A stretch of DNA of 64,000 nucleotides, taken from NCBI RefSeq assembly GCF_022447245.1, contig NZ_JAKVBC010000003.1, forward strand, positions 186,001-250,000, written 5' to 3'. The stretch is from Kordia sp. (lineage in GTDB: Bacteria; Bacteroidota; Bacteroidia; Flavobacteriales; Flavobacteriaceae). Shown here piece after piece: positions 54,983 through 63,538 of the stretch (position 1 is its first letter; every line of letters begins with the position of its first letter). Under the pieces are notes generated by a model. The model was given only the letters and a program-made list of their open reading frames with translations. It was not told where the DNA came from and did no database searches. Both the position numbers and the translations under genes were made by a program.

Positions 54983-55234
54983 ATGGGATTACTCTATTCT
55001 TTATTAGTCGGTGCAGTTGCAGGTTGGCTTGCAGGAAAATTAATGAGAGGTGGCGGATTTGGAGTTTTATTGAATATTATATTAGGTATTATTGGTGGCG
55101 TTGTTGCTGGTTGGTTATTCAAAGAACTAAATATTGATTGGTTTAATAGCATTAATAGTATTCTTGCAGATATTTTAAAAGGTGCCATTGGAGCTTCTGT
55201 TGTATTATTTGTAGCGAGTCTTTTTAAGAAATAA
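54983..55234 (+). CDS. GlsB/YeaQ/YmgE family stress-response membrane protein
   Basis: 83 residues, Gly-rich with three hydrophobic helices: LLVGAVAGWLAGKLM, GVLLNIILGIIGGVVAGWLF and AIGASVVLFVASLF. This is the transglycosylase-associated protein family, small inner-membrane proteins induced under stress. Preceded by an AT-rich region of about 75 bases without a clear promoter match. Confidence 0.9.
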   Translation: MGLLYSLLVGAVAGWLAGKLMRGGGFGVLLNIILGIIGGVVAGWLFKELNIDWFNSINSILADILKGAIGASVVLFVASLFKK

Positions 55235-55303
55235 TCCACTAGAAACAATATTATTTTTGATATGCTGTTTGTTTTTGTAGGATCCATTTAAATCGTGAAA
55301 CTT

Positions 55304-55840
55304 ATGAAAAATAGCATGTTAGCATTAATTGTTTGTTTTATTACATTTGGCGTATCTGCCCAAAAATTAACTCAAGAAGAACAAAAACTGTACGATTTAC
55401 TAATGGAATATCGAAAGGAAAACAATTTACCTCCTATTCCATTATCTAAATCTTTGACCTTTGTGGCACAAACCCATGTAAAAGATTTACATAACAACAA
55501 TCCTAACAAAGGAAAAACATGCAACATGCACAGTTGGTCAGATAAAGGAAATTGGACAGCTTGTTGCTACACGCGCGATCATAAAAAAGCAGCTTGTATG
55601 TGGAACAAACCACGCGAATTAACTTCCTATCAAGGTCATGGCTTTGAAATTGCGTATGGTAGTACTAGTAAACGGTATATGGTGAACGCAGAAGATACTT
55701 TAGAAGGATGGAAAAAAAGCAGTGCGCATAACAAAGTAATTCTCAACATAGGAAAATGGAAAAACTCATGGAATGCTATAGGAGTTGGCATGTATAAAAA
55801 CTATGCCGTTGTTTGGTTTGGAAAAGTAAAAGATGAATAA
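55304..55840 (+). CDS. Secreted CAP (SCP/PR1-like) domain protein
   Basis: 178 residues from ATG 55304; a GTG three codons earlier is in frame. Signal peptide LALIVCFITFGVSAQ. CAP-like features are QKLYDLLMEYRKENNLPPIP, AQTHVKDLHNN, MHSWSD, HGFEIAYGS and IGVGMYKNYAVVWFGKV. Six cysteines outside the signal (TCNMH, TACCYTR, AACMW) suggest disulphides. CAP proteins bind lipids or act extracellularly. Its end shares a strong bidirectional terminator with the gene at 55920. Confidence 0.85.
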   Translation: MKNSMLALIVCFITFGVSAQKLTQEEQKLYDLLMEYRKENNLPPIPLSKSLTFVAQTHVKDLHNNNPNKGKTCNMHSWSDKGNWTACCYTRDHKKAACMWNKPRELTSYQGHGFEIAYGSTSKRYMVNAEDTLEGWKKSSAHNKVILNIGKWKNSWNAIGVGMYKNYAVVWFGKVKDE

Positions 55841-55860
55841 CTAAAATATATAAAAATAAA

Positions 55861-55901
55861 AAACCAATATCATGTTGTAAAGTAAAACATGATATTGGTT
55901 T
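55861..55901. terminator. Bidirectional terminator
   Basis: A 16-bp perfect stem AAACCAATATCATGTT (55861-55876) with its complement at 55886-55901, around a 9-base loop and flanked by A and T runs. It serves the CAP gene and the convergent DUF1842-like gene. Confidence 0.9.
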
Positions 55902-55919
55902 TTTGATAATTAATACGCA

Positions 55920-56291
55920 CTAATTTTCTACTTTATAAGTTATTGGTAGTTCTTCATAATGTTGTCCTTTAAAGTTAAATCCTCCAACTCCTTGACCATC
56001 TGCTTCTAAACCCATATTTGCATTGAAACCAAACTCAATAGGTGTAAAAGGATTGTTTGATGGAATATAACCTTGTAAAGAAATCACTTTCACAAACTGC
56101 TTAAAACCTGTAGCATATAAAGTTCCTGTTATGTTTCCTCTATATGGCTTATCTTCAGGATTTCCTAAGGTAATTTCGACACTTCCGTGAACTTTACGTG
56201 TTTCTGGATCAGCAGTTAAATTGAAATTAACGATTGGCGAATTTAAGTTTACAGTACTTCCCATAGTACCTCTAATGATTAATGTTGACAT
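55920..56291 (-). CDS. DUF1842-like small beta protein
   Basis: 123 residues, no signal peptide, beta-rich: NLNSPIVNFNLTADPETRKV, HGSVEITLGN, YRGNITGTLYATG and IEFGFNANMGLEADGQGVGG. The pattern (short repeats of charged strands with NxT/GTxY turns) matches DUF1842-type proteins as I recall them; no function is known. It is convergent with the CAP gene. The start at ATG 56291 follows directly on an AT-rich intergenic region. Confidence 0.55.
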   Translation of the reverse strand: MSTLIIRGTMGSTVNLNSPIVNFNLTADPETRKVHGSVEITLGNPEDKPYRGNITGTLYATGFKQFVKVISLQGYIPSNNPFTPIEFGFNANMGLEADGQGVGGFNFKGQHYEELPITYKVEN

Positions 56292-56607
56292 GATATCTAA
56301 ATTTTATAATTCCTACTCTATTAAAAAATGGCTTTTCGGGTTACGCCTTTGTAATCAAATATTTGGTAGCTACTCTATTGAATTATTTGTTTTTGATTAC
56401 ATTACAAATGTCTCACCAATCACAGTATTTATTAAGGTAAGAATTACCCTGTTTAGCAAAATCGTTAGAATTGTATAGTGCATAGGTATTAGTACGTGTT
56501 ACTAAAAAAAACTATGAATACCTTGCTAACTTTCAAAAATTCAGCAGTTTACTCTTTCAATCGTATAATTTTTTAATTCTTCAATCAAAAGACCTATTTT
56601 TGAGTTA
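56292..56607. other. Intergenic region upstream of recG
   Basis: About 315 bases without a gene. It holds an inverted repeat, GTAATCAAA (56351-56359) with TTTGATTAC (56392-56400), arms separated by 32 bases, and the recG promoter element at its right edge. Nothing else is seen. Confidence 0.4.
56595..56602 (+). promoter_or_regulatory. recG -7 element (TATTTTTG); leaderless or near-leaderless start
   Basis: TATTTTTG fits TAnnTTTG and ends 5 bases before the recG ATG at 56608. Transcription starts usually a few bases after this element, so the mRNA should begin at or very near the AUG. No -33 TTG is seen at the usual spacing. Confidence 0.45.
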
Positions 56608-58713
56608 ATGAATCCGAATGTATTACAAACTCCTATCGATTACCTAAAAGGCGTTGGGCCCAACCGTGCCGATTTGCTCCGTAAAGAGTTAGGAATACAC
56701 ACTTATCAGGATTTTATCAACCTCTTTCCAAATAGATACATCGATAAAACACGTTATTTTAAGATCAATGAGTTGCAACGAAATTCTTCGGAAGTACAAG
56801 TTGTCGGGAAGATTGTCCATATCAAAATGGTACAACAAAAACGTGGAAAACGTTTGGTAGCAACTTTTACGGACGGAACCGCCGAAATGGAATTGGTTTG
56901 GTTTCGCGGTCATAGATGGATTAAGGATAGCTTAAAACTAAATACACCGTATGTAATTTTTGGAAAAACCAATTGGTACAACGGTACATTCTCCATGCCA
57001 CATCCAGAAATGGAACTGTTAAAAGAGCATGAACAAAGCTTACGAACAGCCATGCAACCTGTGTATCCTTCTACAGAAAAGTTAAACAATATAGGCATTA
57101 CCAATAGAGTCGTCAATAAGTTGATGCAGCAACTGTTTATAGAATCGCGTACACAATTTTATGAAACCTTACCTCCTACCATCTTAAACGAACTGAAATT
57201 GATTTCTAAAAGTGAAGCTTTATTCAATATTCACTTTCCAAAAAATCAAGAATTACTAGCAAAAGCACAATATCGTTTAAAGTTTGAAGAGTTATTTTAC
57301 ATTCAAATACAACTCATCACCAAAAACCTCATCCATAAAAGTAAAATTAAAGGTTTTCCATTTAATCAAGTTGGTGAAAAGTTTAATGAGTTTTACAAAA
57401 ACCATTTGCCTTTCGATTTAACCAATGCGCAAAAACGCGTAATTAAAGAAATTCGAAACGATTTAGGAAGTAATGCACAAATGAATCGTTTGTTACAAGG
57501 TGATGTAGGTTCTGGAAAAACGATTGTTGCATTAATGTCTATGTTATTAGCAATTGATAACGAGTTTCAAGCCTGCATTATGGCGCCTACCGAGATTTTA
57601 GCGATTCAACATTATAATGGTATCGTGGAATTAGTAGAACCTTTAGGATTAAACATAAAGCTATTGACAGGTTCTACAAAAGCTAAAGAGCGACGTGTGA
57701 TTCACGAAATGCTAGAAGATGGTTCATTAGACATTCTGATAGGAACACATGCCATTTTAGAAGATAAAGTTCTATTTAAAAATCTTGGTTTAGCCATTAT
57801 TGATGAGCAGCATCGTTTTGGTGTAGCACAACGTGCCAAATTATGGAGAAAAAACACAGTGCCACCACATATTTTAGTAATGACAGCTACTCCAATCCCA
57901 AGAACGCTTGCCATGAGTTTGTATGGTGATTTGGATGTTTCTGTGATTGATGAATTGCCGCCTGGCAGAAAAGCTATTAAAACTGTACATCGCTATGATA
58001 GCAATCGTTTAAAAGTGTTTCGATTTATTCGTGATGAAATTGCCAAAGGACGACAGATTTATATTGTATATCCATTAATTCAAGAATCGGAACAATTGGA
58101 TTATAAAGATTTAATGGACGGTTACGAAAGTGTTGCAAGAGAATTTCCAATGCCAGATTATCAAATTTCGATTGTTCATGGAAAAATGAAACCTGCGGAT
58201 AAAGATTTTGAAATGAATCGTTTTATTAAAGGTGAAACCCAAATTATGGTAGCTACAACGGTAATTGAAGTTGGTGTAAATGTGCCCAATGCTTCTGTGA
58301 TGATTATTGAAAGTGCCGAACGTTTTGGTTTATCACAATTGCATCAGCTACGCGGTCGTGTAGGTCGTGGTGCCGAACAGAGTTTTTGTATTTTAATGAC
58401 AAGTCACAAATTAAGTGCTGATGGAAAAACACGTTTGGAAACTATGGTACAAACTAGCGATGGTTTTGAAATTGCAGAAGTTGATTTAAAACTTCGCGGT
58501 CCGGGAAATATTATGGGAACTCAGCAAAGTGGTGTGTTAAATTTAAAAATTGCCGATATCGTTAAAGACAATGACATTTTAAAAACGGCTCGTTATTTTG
58601 CCTTACAAGTTTTAAAAGCCGATCCAAATTTAGCACTTCCAGAACATAAAGCTGTTCGTTATACCTTTGCTCAATTGGTAAAGCATAAGAATATTTGGAA
58701 TTATATTAGTTAG
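56608..58713 (+). CDS. recG: ATP-dependent DNA helicase RecG
   Basis: 701 residues, normal length. A cytoplasmic superfamily 2 helicase that remodels stalled forks and recombination intermediates. The N-terminal OB/wedge domain (VLQTPIDYLKGVGPNRADLL, ATFTDGTAEMELVWFRG) is followed by the helicase core: LLQGDVGSGKTIVAL (Walker A), MAPTEILAIQHY, LLTGSTKAKER, IIDEQHRFGVAQRA (Walker B, DEQH), MTATPIPRTLAM, VIEVGVNVPNASVMIIE and QLRGRVGRG. The C-terminal TRG-like motif region is present. Intact. Confidence 0.97.
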   Translation: MNPNVLQTPIDYLKGVGPNRADLLRKELGIHTYQDFINLFPNRYIDKTRYFKINELQRNSSEVQVVGKIVHIKMVQQKRGKRLVATFTDGTAEMELVWFRGHRWIKDSLKLNTPYVIFGKTNWYNGTFSMPHPEMELLKEHEQSLRTAMQPVYPSTEKLNNIGITNRVVNKLMQQLFIESRTQFYETLPPTILNELKLISKSEALFNIHFPKNQELLAKAQYRLKFEELFYIQIQLITKNLIHKSKIKGFPFNQVGEKFNEFYKNHLPFDLTNAQKRVIKEIRNDLGSNAQMNRLLQGDVGSGKTIVALMSMLLAIDNEFQACIMAPTEILAIQHYNGIVELVEPLGLNIKLLTGSTKAKERRVIHEMLEDGSLDILIGTHAILEDKVLFKNLGLAIIDEQHRFGVAQRAKLWRKNTVPPHILVMTATPIPRTLAMSLYGDLDVSVIDELPPGRKAIKTVHRYDSNRLKVFRFIRDEIAKGRQIYIVYPLIQESEQLDYKDLMDGYESVAREFPMPDYQISIVHGKMKPADKDFEMNRFIKGETQIMVATTVIEVGVNVPNASVMIIESAERFGLSQLHQLRGRVGRGAEQSFCILMTSHKLSADGKTRLETMVQTSDGFEIAEVDLKLRGPGNIMGTQQSGVLNLKIADIVKDNDILKTARYFALQVLKADPNLALPEHKAVRYTFAQLVKHKNIWNYIS

Positions 58714-58756
58714 ATAATTTTAGACACTCTTTATCTTTAGATTTTAAGAAAATTGA

Positions 58757-58780
58757 CACATTGAGCGGAGTCGAAATGTG
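58757..58780. repeat. REP-like palindrome, copy 2
   Basis: CACATT pairs with AATGTG around a 12-base loop starting GAGCGGAG. The same loop, in the opposite orientation, occurs at 53179-53202 with a stem that differs by paired changes. It lies just past recG, next to the reversed half TTCGA at 58788-58792. Confidence 0.5.
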
Positions 58781-58783
58781 GAC

Positions 58784-58906
58784 ATGCTTCGACCCTTAAA
58801 AAAACTACTTGTTTTAATATCCGTTTCTATAGCAACACTAACAATGTAGTGTGCAAAGAATAATATTAAAACAAGTAATAATCTCTATATCATAAAATTA
58901 ATCTAG
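58784..58906 (+). pseudogene. Possible remnant of a small lipoprotein gene
   Basis: ATG 58784 opens LRPLKKLLVLISVSIATLTM, then TAG at 58847-58849, then CAKNNIKTSNNLYIIKLI and TAG at 58904-58906. A lipobox-like L-T-[x]-C is formed if the TAG replaces a small residue codon such as TCG. The frame is only 40 codons and overlaps the end of the REP-like element region, so it may be chance. Confidence 0.3.
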
Positions 58907-59010
58907 TCTTTTTTATTCATCTTTATGTAAGCAATAAAAATCGATAAGAATAAGATAAATAATATTAAAAATATTAGTCCGAATATTAATATAAAAGTTA
59001 AATTATCCAT
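58903..59010 (-). CDS. Small single-helix membrane protein downstream of nrdA
   Basis: A 35-residue minus-strand ORF: an acidic start (MDNLTFIL), one continuous hydrophobic helix (FGLIFLILFILFLSIFIAYI) and a basic end (KMNKKD), consistent with a cytoplasmic Lys-rich C-terminus. Its ATG lies 15 bases past the nrdA stop in the same direction, so it is probably in the nrdBA transcript. The family is not recognised, and conservation next to nrdA in relatives would be the test. Confidence 0.5.
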   Translation of the reverse strand: MDNLTFILIFGLIFLILFILFLSIFIAYIKMNKKD

Positions 59011-59025
59011 ATTTTTTAGATTGTT

Positions 59026-60813
59026 TTATGCTTCACAACTAGTACATTCTTTCTTTTGTCTGAATTTTTGTGCTGCATTCATACTATGTTGATAATACAA
59101 TGATTTTAAGCCTAATTTCCAGGCAGTAATGTGTATTTTATTAATCTCTTTGGTTGGCATATCAGGATGAATGATAATGTTTACAGATTGTCCTTGATCA
59201 ATATGATATTGTCTGTTAGCCGCTTGATAAATAATATCCATTTGGTTAATTTCTGAATATGTTTTAAATACTTCTTTCTCTTGATATGATAAGAAATCTA
59301 GATGTTGAACAGATCCATCATGATCTCTTATATTGCGCCAAACTTCTGGAGTATCCATGTCTTTTTCTTCTAGCAATTTTTGAAGAAATGGATTCTTGAT
59401 AGTCGTCTTTATTTTAGCAATATCTTTTACGTAAATATTAGACCAAATTGGTTCAATACCTTGAGAAACCTGCCCTAAGATAAAGGCAGAAGAAGTTGTA
59501 GGCGCTACCGCATTTAGTGTTGTATTTCTTCTTCCATATCCTTTTAACACTTTAGGTTCTCCAAAACGTACAGCCAATTCCTCTGAAGCTTTGTATGAGC
59601 GATCTTGTATGGTCTTAAAAATTTCAGTATTCAAATTATATGCTTCTTGACTATCAAAAGAAAGCATTTTTGATTGTAGCAATGAATGCCAACCTAACAC
59701 GCCTAATCCAAGAGCTCTATTTTCTTTTGCAAAATTATAAGCACGTTCCATGAATAAGAATGTCTGACGATCATCTCGGTTTACAGAGTCTCTGTAGCTT
59801 TCCAGTTTTTCTATAAATTCTGTAATTACTGCATCTAAAAAATAAATCATAGTTTCTACTGCATCTGTATTTTTCCACTTATCATAGTGCAAAACATTAA
59901 TGCTTGATAATACACATACAAATGACCAATCATCATTAGAAGGCAACATAATTTCTGTACAAAGATTACTTGCATAAATAGGATGATTTTTATCCTTGTA
60001 CACATCTGCTGCATTATTATTGGCATTGTCTGAGAAGAATACATACGGATATCCCATTTCGCCTCTACTTTGCAATACTTTTGCCCAAACAGTTCGTTTA
60101 CTTACATCACCATCAATCATTTCTTGCATCCATTGGTTGGAAACAGTAACTCCATGGGTGAGTTCTTGAATAGGGTTTCCTTCAGTTCCAATTTTTAAAA
60201 ACTCCATAATATCTGGATGATCAATAGGTAAATACGGAGAAAATCTACCTCTACGAACTGAGCCTTGACTTACGACATCAACCATAGATTCAAAAAGGCG
60301 CATAATATGTACAGCTCCCGAAGCTTCTCCATTATTTTTTATAGGCGCTCCTCTATGACGAATTTTTCCAAAATAGCCTGAAGTTCCACCTCCAAGTTTT
60401 GACATCATTCCAACTTCAGATTGTGTATAAAGTATATTTCCAATATCATCATCTATATGCGACCCAAAACAGCTCACTGGCAACCCTCGTTTTTTTCCAA
60501 AGTTGGACCAAACTGGTGAAGCCAAAGAAAAATATCCTTCGGACATATACTTATAAAACTTATCAGCATATCCTGAGATTTGTAAAATATTTTCAGCTGT
60601 TTGTGCAATTTCTTTGATACGTATTTTTGGGGTTACGCCTTCTGTTAAATAACCTGCTTCTAAAAATTTATGACTATTTTCATTGAGCCAATAAAAATCA
60701 GTGTTATCTGATGAATTTGCTTTAGTTAAAGCTTTTTTGCGCGCATTGACTAATGTGTCTTCATACGAGTTTTCTGTTACTTGTTCTAGGTTTTTAAGTT
60801 TGTTTTTCTGCAT
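59026..60813 (-). CDS. nrdA: Ribonucleoside-diphosphate reductase subunit alpha (no ATP-cone)
   Basis: 595 residues, a catalytic subunit for class I ribonucleotide reduction. Visible active-site parts are GLPVSCFGS (first redox Cys), YASNLCTEIMLP (Asn/Cys/Glu of the radical chemistry), LGVLGWHSLLQ and NAVAPTTSSAFILG. The C-terminal tail ECTSCEA carries the CxxC thiol-exchange pair. The usual N-terminal ATP-cone of NrdA is missing: the protein enters the barrel helices within about 40 residues. The cone is carried by NrdB instead, so activity control sits on the other subunit. Its start is 3 bases after the nrdB stop. Confidence 0.95.
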   Translation of the reverse strand: MQKNKLKNLEQVTENSYEDTLVNARKKALTKANSSDNTDFYWLNENSHKFLEAGYLTEGVTPKIRIKEIAQTAENILQISGYADKFYKYMSEGYFSLASPVWSNFGKKRGLPVSCFGSHIDDDIGNILYTQSEVGMMSKLGGGTSGYFGKIRHRGAPIKNNGEASGAVHIMRLFESMVDVVSQGSVRRGRFSPYLPIDHPDIMEFLKIGTEGNPIQELTHGVTVSNQWMQEMIDGDVSKRTVWAKVLQSRGEMGYPYVFFSDNANNNAADVYKDKNHPIYASNLCTEIMLPSNDDWSFVCVLSSINVLHYDKWKNTDAVETMIYFLDAVITEFIEKLESYRDSVNRDDRQTFLFMERAYNFAKENRALGLGVLGWHSLLQSKMLSFDSQEAYNLNTEIFKTIQDRSYKASEELAVRFGEPKVLKGYGRRNTTLNAVAPTTSSAFILGQVSQGIEPIWSNIYVKDIAKIKTTIKNPFLQKLLEEKDMDTPEVWRNIRDHDGSVQHLDFLSYQEKEVFKTYSEINQMDIIYQAANRQYHIDQGQSVNIIIHPDMPTKEINKIHITAWKLGLKSLYYQHSMNAAQKFRQKKECTSCEA

Positions 60814-60816
60814 AGT

Positions 60817-62091
60817 TTAAAAAAGATCGTCGCTTGTGATACTTTGTGTTCTTTTACTGTAATTAATAGAGCGCTTTACAAAAAAGTCACCATGTTTAGT
60901 ACCGATAATTTCATCATCAAACCATTCTGTTTGAGCTACTAATTCATTGTCGATATTAAAAACTTTCTTAATACCTATGCTTTCTAATGATTTGTTAAAA
61001 CGATGTTTTAAAAATTCTGCAATGACAGTTTTAGGTAAAAAGTCTAGTTCACCATCTTCAAATATCCAATTGAGGAGTTGGTATTCAGATTCGTATGCAT
61101 TTATGCACATTTCTTGGATTTTTGCATGGTATTCAGTGGTGAACCATTCTGGATGTTCTTCTTGTAAAATTTTAATTAAATCAATTCCGAAATCTCCATG
61201 TATTTGTTCTTCTTTCGAAGTTGCTTCAACTACATTAGAAATTCCTTTTAGCATATTTTTATGCTTATTAAAAGCCATAATGATTAGGAACTGAGAAAAT
61301 AGGGATACATGTTCTATAAATAGGGAAAATAATAAAATTGATTCTGCATATTTTTTGTCATCTTCATTTTTGGAATTACGTAAAGCTGCTTCTAAATACT
61401 GTACCCGTTTCATAATCACAGGTTTCTTTTTTAGTACTTTAAATTCAGAATTGAGTCCTAAAATTTCCAATAAATGAGAGTATGCATCTGCATGACGTAC
61501 TTCACTTTCTGCAAAAGTAGCTCCTACTGCACCAATTTCGGGTTTGGGCATTCTATGGTACAAATCGCCCCAAAATGTTTTTACAGCTACTTCTATCTGT
61601 GAAATAGCAAGCATTGTATTTTTTATGGTATTTCTTTCAATAGCTGTGAGACGAGATTTGAAGTCTTGAATATCACTTGTAAAATTAAATTCTGTATGAA
61701 TCCAGTATGAGTGGCGAATAGCAGGCACATATTCATACAATTGAGGATATTCATAAGGTTTTAAATTGATACGCTTTTCAAAAATATTACCTTTTCGCTC
61801 TTGGGCTCTTTTATTTCTGTAAAGAATGTATGCCTTTGCGACTTCTGTAAACTTACTCTCCATTAATTTGGATTCTACAATATCCTGTACTTTTTCTACA
61901 GTAGGGATATAATCAGAGTCATGATCATCTAAGTCAACTAACTCTTTGAATACAATCATGGAAATATTTTGAGCATCATCTGTAGTGCCTTGATCTACAG
62001 CTCTCATTGCTTTTTCTATTGCTTGGGTAATCTTTTCTAAATTGAATGGTTTTTTACTAAAATCTCGTTTTATAATATATTTGACGCTCAT
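60817..62091 (-). CDS. nrdB: Ribonucleotide reductase subunit beta with N-terminal ATP-cone
   Basis: 424 residues. Residues about 1-95 are an ATP-cone (VKYIIKRDFSKKPFNLEKIT, then IPTVEKVQDIVESKLM and VAKAYILYRNKRAQERKG). The ferritin-like radical subunit follows, with metal ligands in SQIEVAV (in place of the Asp of E. coli), ESEVRHADAYSHLLE (Glu, His, and a Tyr at the usual radical position) and a second EQIHGDFG (Glu-x-x-His). A 70-90-residue N-terminal extension over standard NrdB is thus explained. Such NrdB-cone enzymes are known from Leeuwenhoekiella blandensis and relatives, where dATP switches oligomerisation of the beta subunit, and related flavobacterial enzymes use a manganese centre. 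First gene of the nrdBA unit. Confidence 0.93.
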   Translation of the reverse strand: MSVKYIIKRDFSKKPFNLEKITQAIEKAMRAVDQGTTDDAQNISMIVFKELVDLDDHDSDYIPTVEKVQDIVESKLMESKFTEVAKAYILYRNKRAQERKGNIFEKRINLKPYEYPQLYEYVPAIRHSYWIHTEFNFTSDIQDFKSRLTAIERNTIKNTMLAISQIEVAVKTFWGDLYHRMPKPEIGAVGATFAESEVRHADAYSHLLEILGLNSEFKVLKKKPVIMKRVQYLEAALRNSKNEDDKKYAESILLFSLFIEHVSLFSQFLIIMAFNKHKNMLKGISNVVEATSKEEQIHGDFGIDLIKILQEEHPEWFTTEYHAKIQEMCINAYESEYQLLNWIFEDGELDFLPKTVIAEFLKHRFNKSLESIGIKKVFNIDNELVAQTEWFDDEIIGTKHGDFFVKRSINYSKRTQSITSDDLF

Positions 62092-62341
62092 GATGTGATT
62101 TATTTAGATTAATTCTAAATAGGCAAATTTGATACTTTTTATTATAAATTTTTGAAAGGCGTAAGACTAATTTTTAACACTGTTATTAACAATGATTGAT
62201 AAAGTATGTTAAACACTGGTAATTGTAAATAAAATAATTTTTAAATCATTATTTTTATTTAGATTTATTTTAAATAACTACTTTTGTGTCATTGAAACAA
62301 ATTAATTTAAATGTCTTACCATTAACTATTAATTAGAGATT

Positions 62342-63502
62342 ATGACTACTGATTACTATAATATTGCATTCCAATACACTGAAGAGCAAAAATTAATTCA
62401 GGAGTCTACAAGAGAATGGGTTAACCGTTATGTAACTCCACAAATTCAAAAATGCTTTCAAAAATCTAAGCCCATACCTAATATAGTAGATGAACTTTCC
62501 AGAATTGGAGCTTTCGGTTTAATCATTCCAGAAAAATATGGAGGTATGGGAGCAGATTATGTTTCTTATGGATTAATGATGCAAGAATTAGAACGTGGAG
62601 ATACTTCGGTAAGAGTAATGAGTTCCATACAAACTTCATTAGTCATGTATGCTATTATGACTTTTGGTTCTGAAGAGCAAAAGGAAAAATATCTTCCCAA
62701 ATTAGCAACAGGAGAATATTTAGGAGCTTTCGGACTTACTGAGCCTAATTTTGGTTCAAATACAGCAGGGATGCATTGCCATTTTCGAGAAGTAGACGAT
62801 AAAATAATTTTGAATGGAAGTAAAATGTGGATCGGGAATTCTACTGCCTGTGATATAGCCATTGTATCGGCGAAAGATGAAAAATCTAACGTACGTGGAA
62901 TTATTGTTGAAACTGATAAAATATCAAATTTTAATTCTTCTCTAATTGAAGATAAATGGTCATTCCGAGCATCAAAAACAGGAGAGCTTATTTTTTCCGA
63001 ATCTGAAATTTCTAAATCACAAATTTTACCAAAAAACAACAGTATTAGCGATGCCTATGAGTGTTTAAATATTGGTAGATATGCTGTAGCTTGGGGAAGT
63101 ATTGGCATTGCCATTGACTGTTATGAAACAGCGTTGCTTTATTCGCAACAACGCATTCAATTTGGAAATCCTATTGCTAGTAAACAACTTATTCAAAAGA
63201 AACTAGCAGAAATGATTACCGAAATTACAAAAGCGCAATTGCTTTGTTATCAATTGGGTACATTGATGGATAATAATAAAGTAAATTATCAACAGATTTC
63301 CATGGCGAAACGTAGCAATGTAGAAATGGCGCAGTTTGTTGCTAAAGAAGCTAGACAAATTTTAGGTGGAATGGGAATTACAAATGATTATCCCATCATG
63401 CGACATCTGATGAATCTGGAAACACTAATTACCTATCAAGGAACCCATGAAATGCATTTACTAATTACAGGAAGAGACATTACAGGAATCAATGCTATTT
63501 AA
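62342..63502 (+). CDS. Acyl-CoA dehydrogenase family protein resembling glutaryl-CoA dehydrogenase, with Gln in place of the catalytic Glu
   Basis: 386 residues. It follows the glutaryl-CoA dehydrogenase pattern closely: VRVMSSIQTSLVMYAI (Arg equivalent to the carboxylate-binding Arg94 retained), GAFGLTEPNFGSNTAG, KMWIGNSTACDIAIV, WSFRASKTGELIF, RIQFGNPIASKQLIQKKLAE and ARQILGGMGITNDY. The end should read TYEGTH with the catalytic base Glu, but reads TYQGTHEMHLLITGRDITG: residue 366 is Gln (CAA, 63437-63439). GAA to CAA is one base. Either the protein has another activity or the gene carries a recent mutation. The ankyrin gene starts 36 bases downstream. Confidence 0.85.
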   Translation: MTTDYYNIAFQYTEEQKLIQESTREWVNRYVTPQIQKCFQKSKPIPNIVDELSRIGAFGLIIPEKYGGMGADYVSYGLMMQELERGDTSVRVMSSIQTSLVMYAIMTFGSEEQKEKYLPKLATGEYLGAFGLTEPNFGSNTAGMHCHFREVDDKIILNGSKMWIGNSTACDIAIVSAKDEKSNVRGIIVETDKISNFNSSLIEDKWSFRASKTGELIFSESEISKSQILPKNNSISDAYECLNIGRYAVAWGSIGIAIDCYETALLYSQQRIQFGNPIASKQLIQKKLAEMITEITKAQLLCYQLGTLMDNNKVNYQQISMAKRSNVEMAQFVAKEARQILGGMGITNDYPIMRHLMNLETLITYQGTHEMHLLITGRDITGINAI

Positions 63503-63538
63503 AGACAATTTTTGACAAAAAATAAAAACCAACCAACC

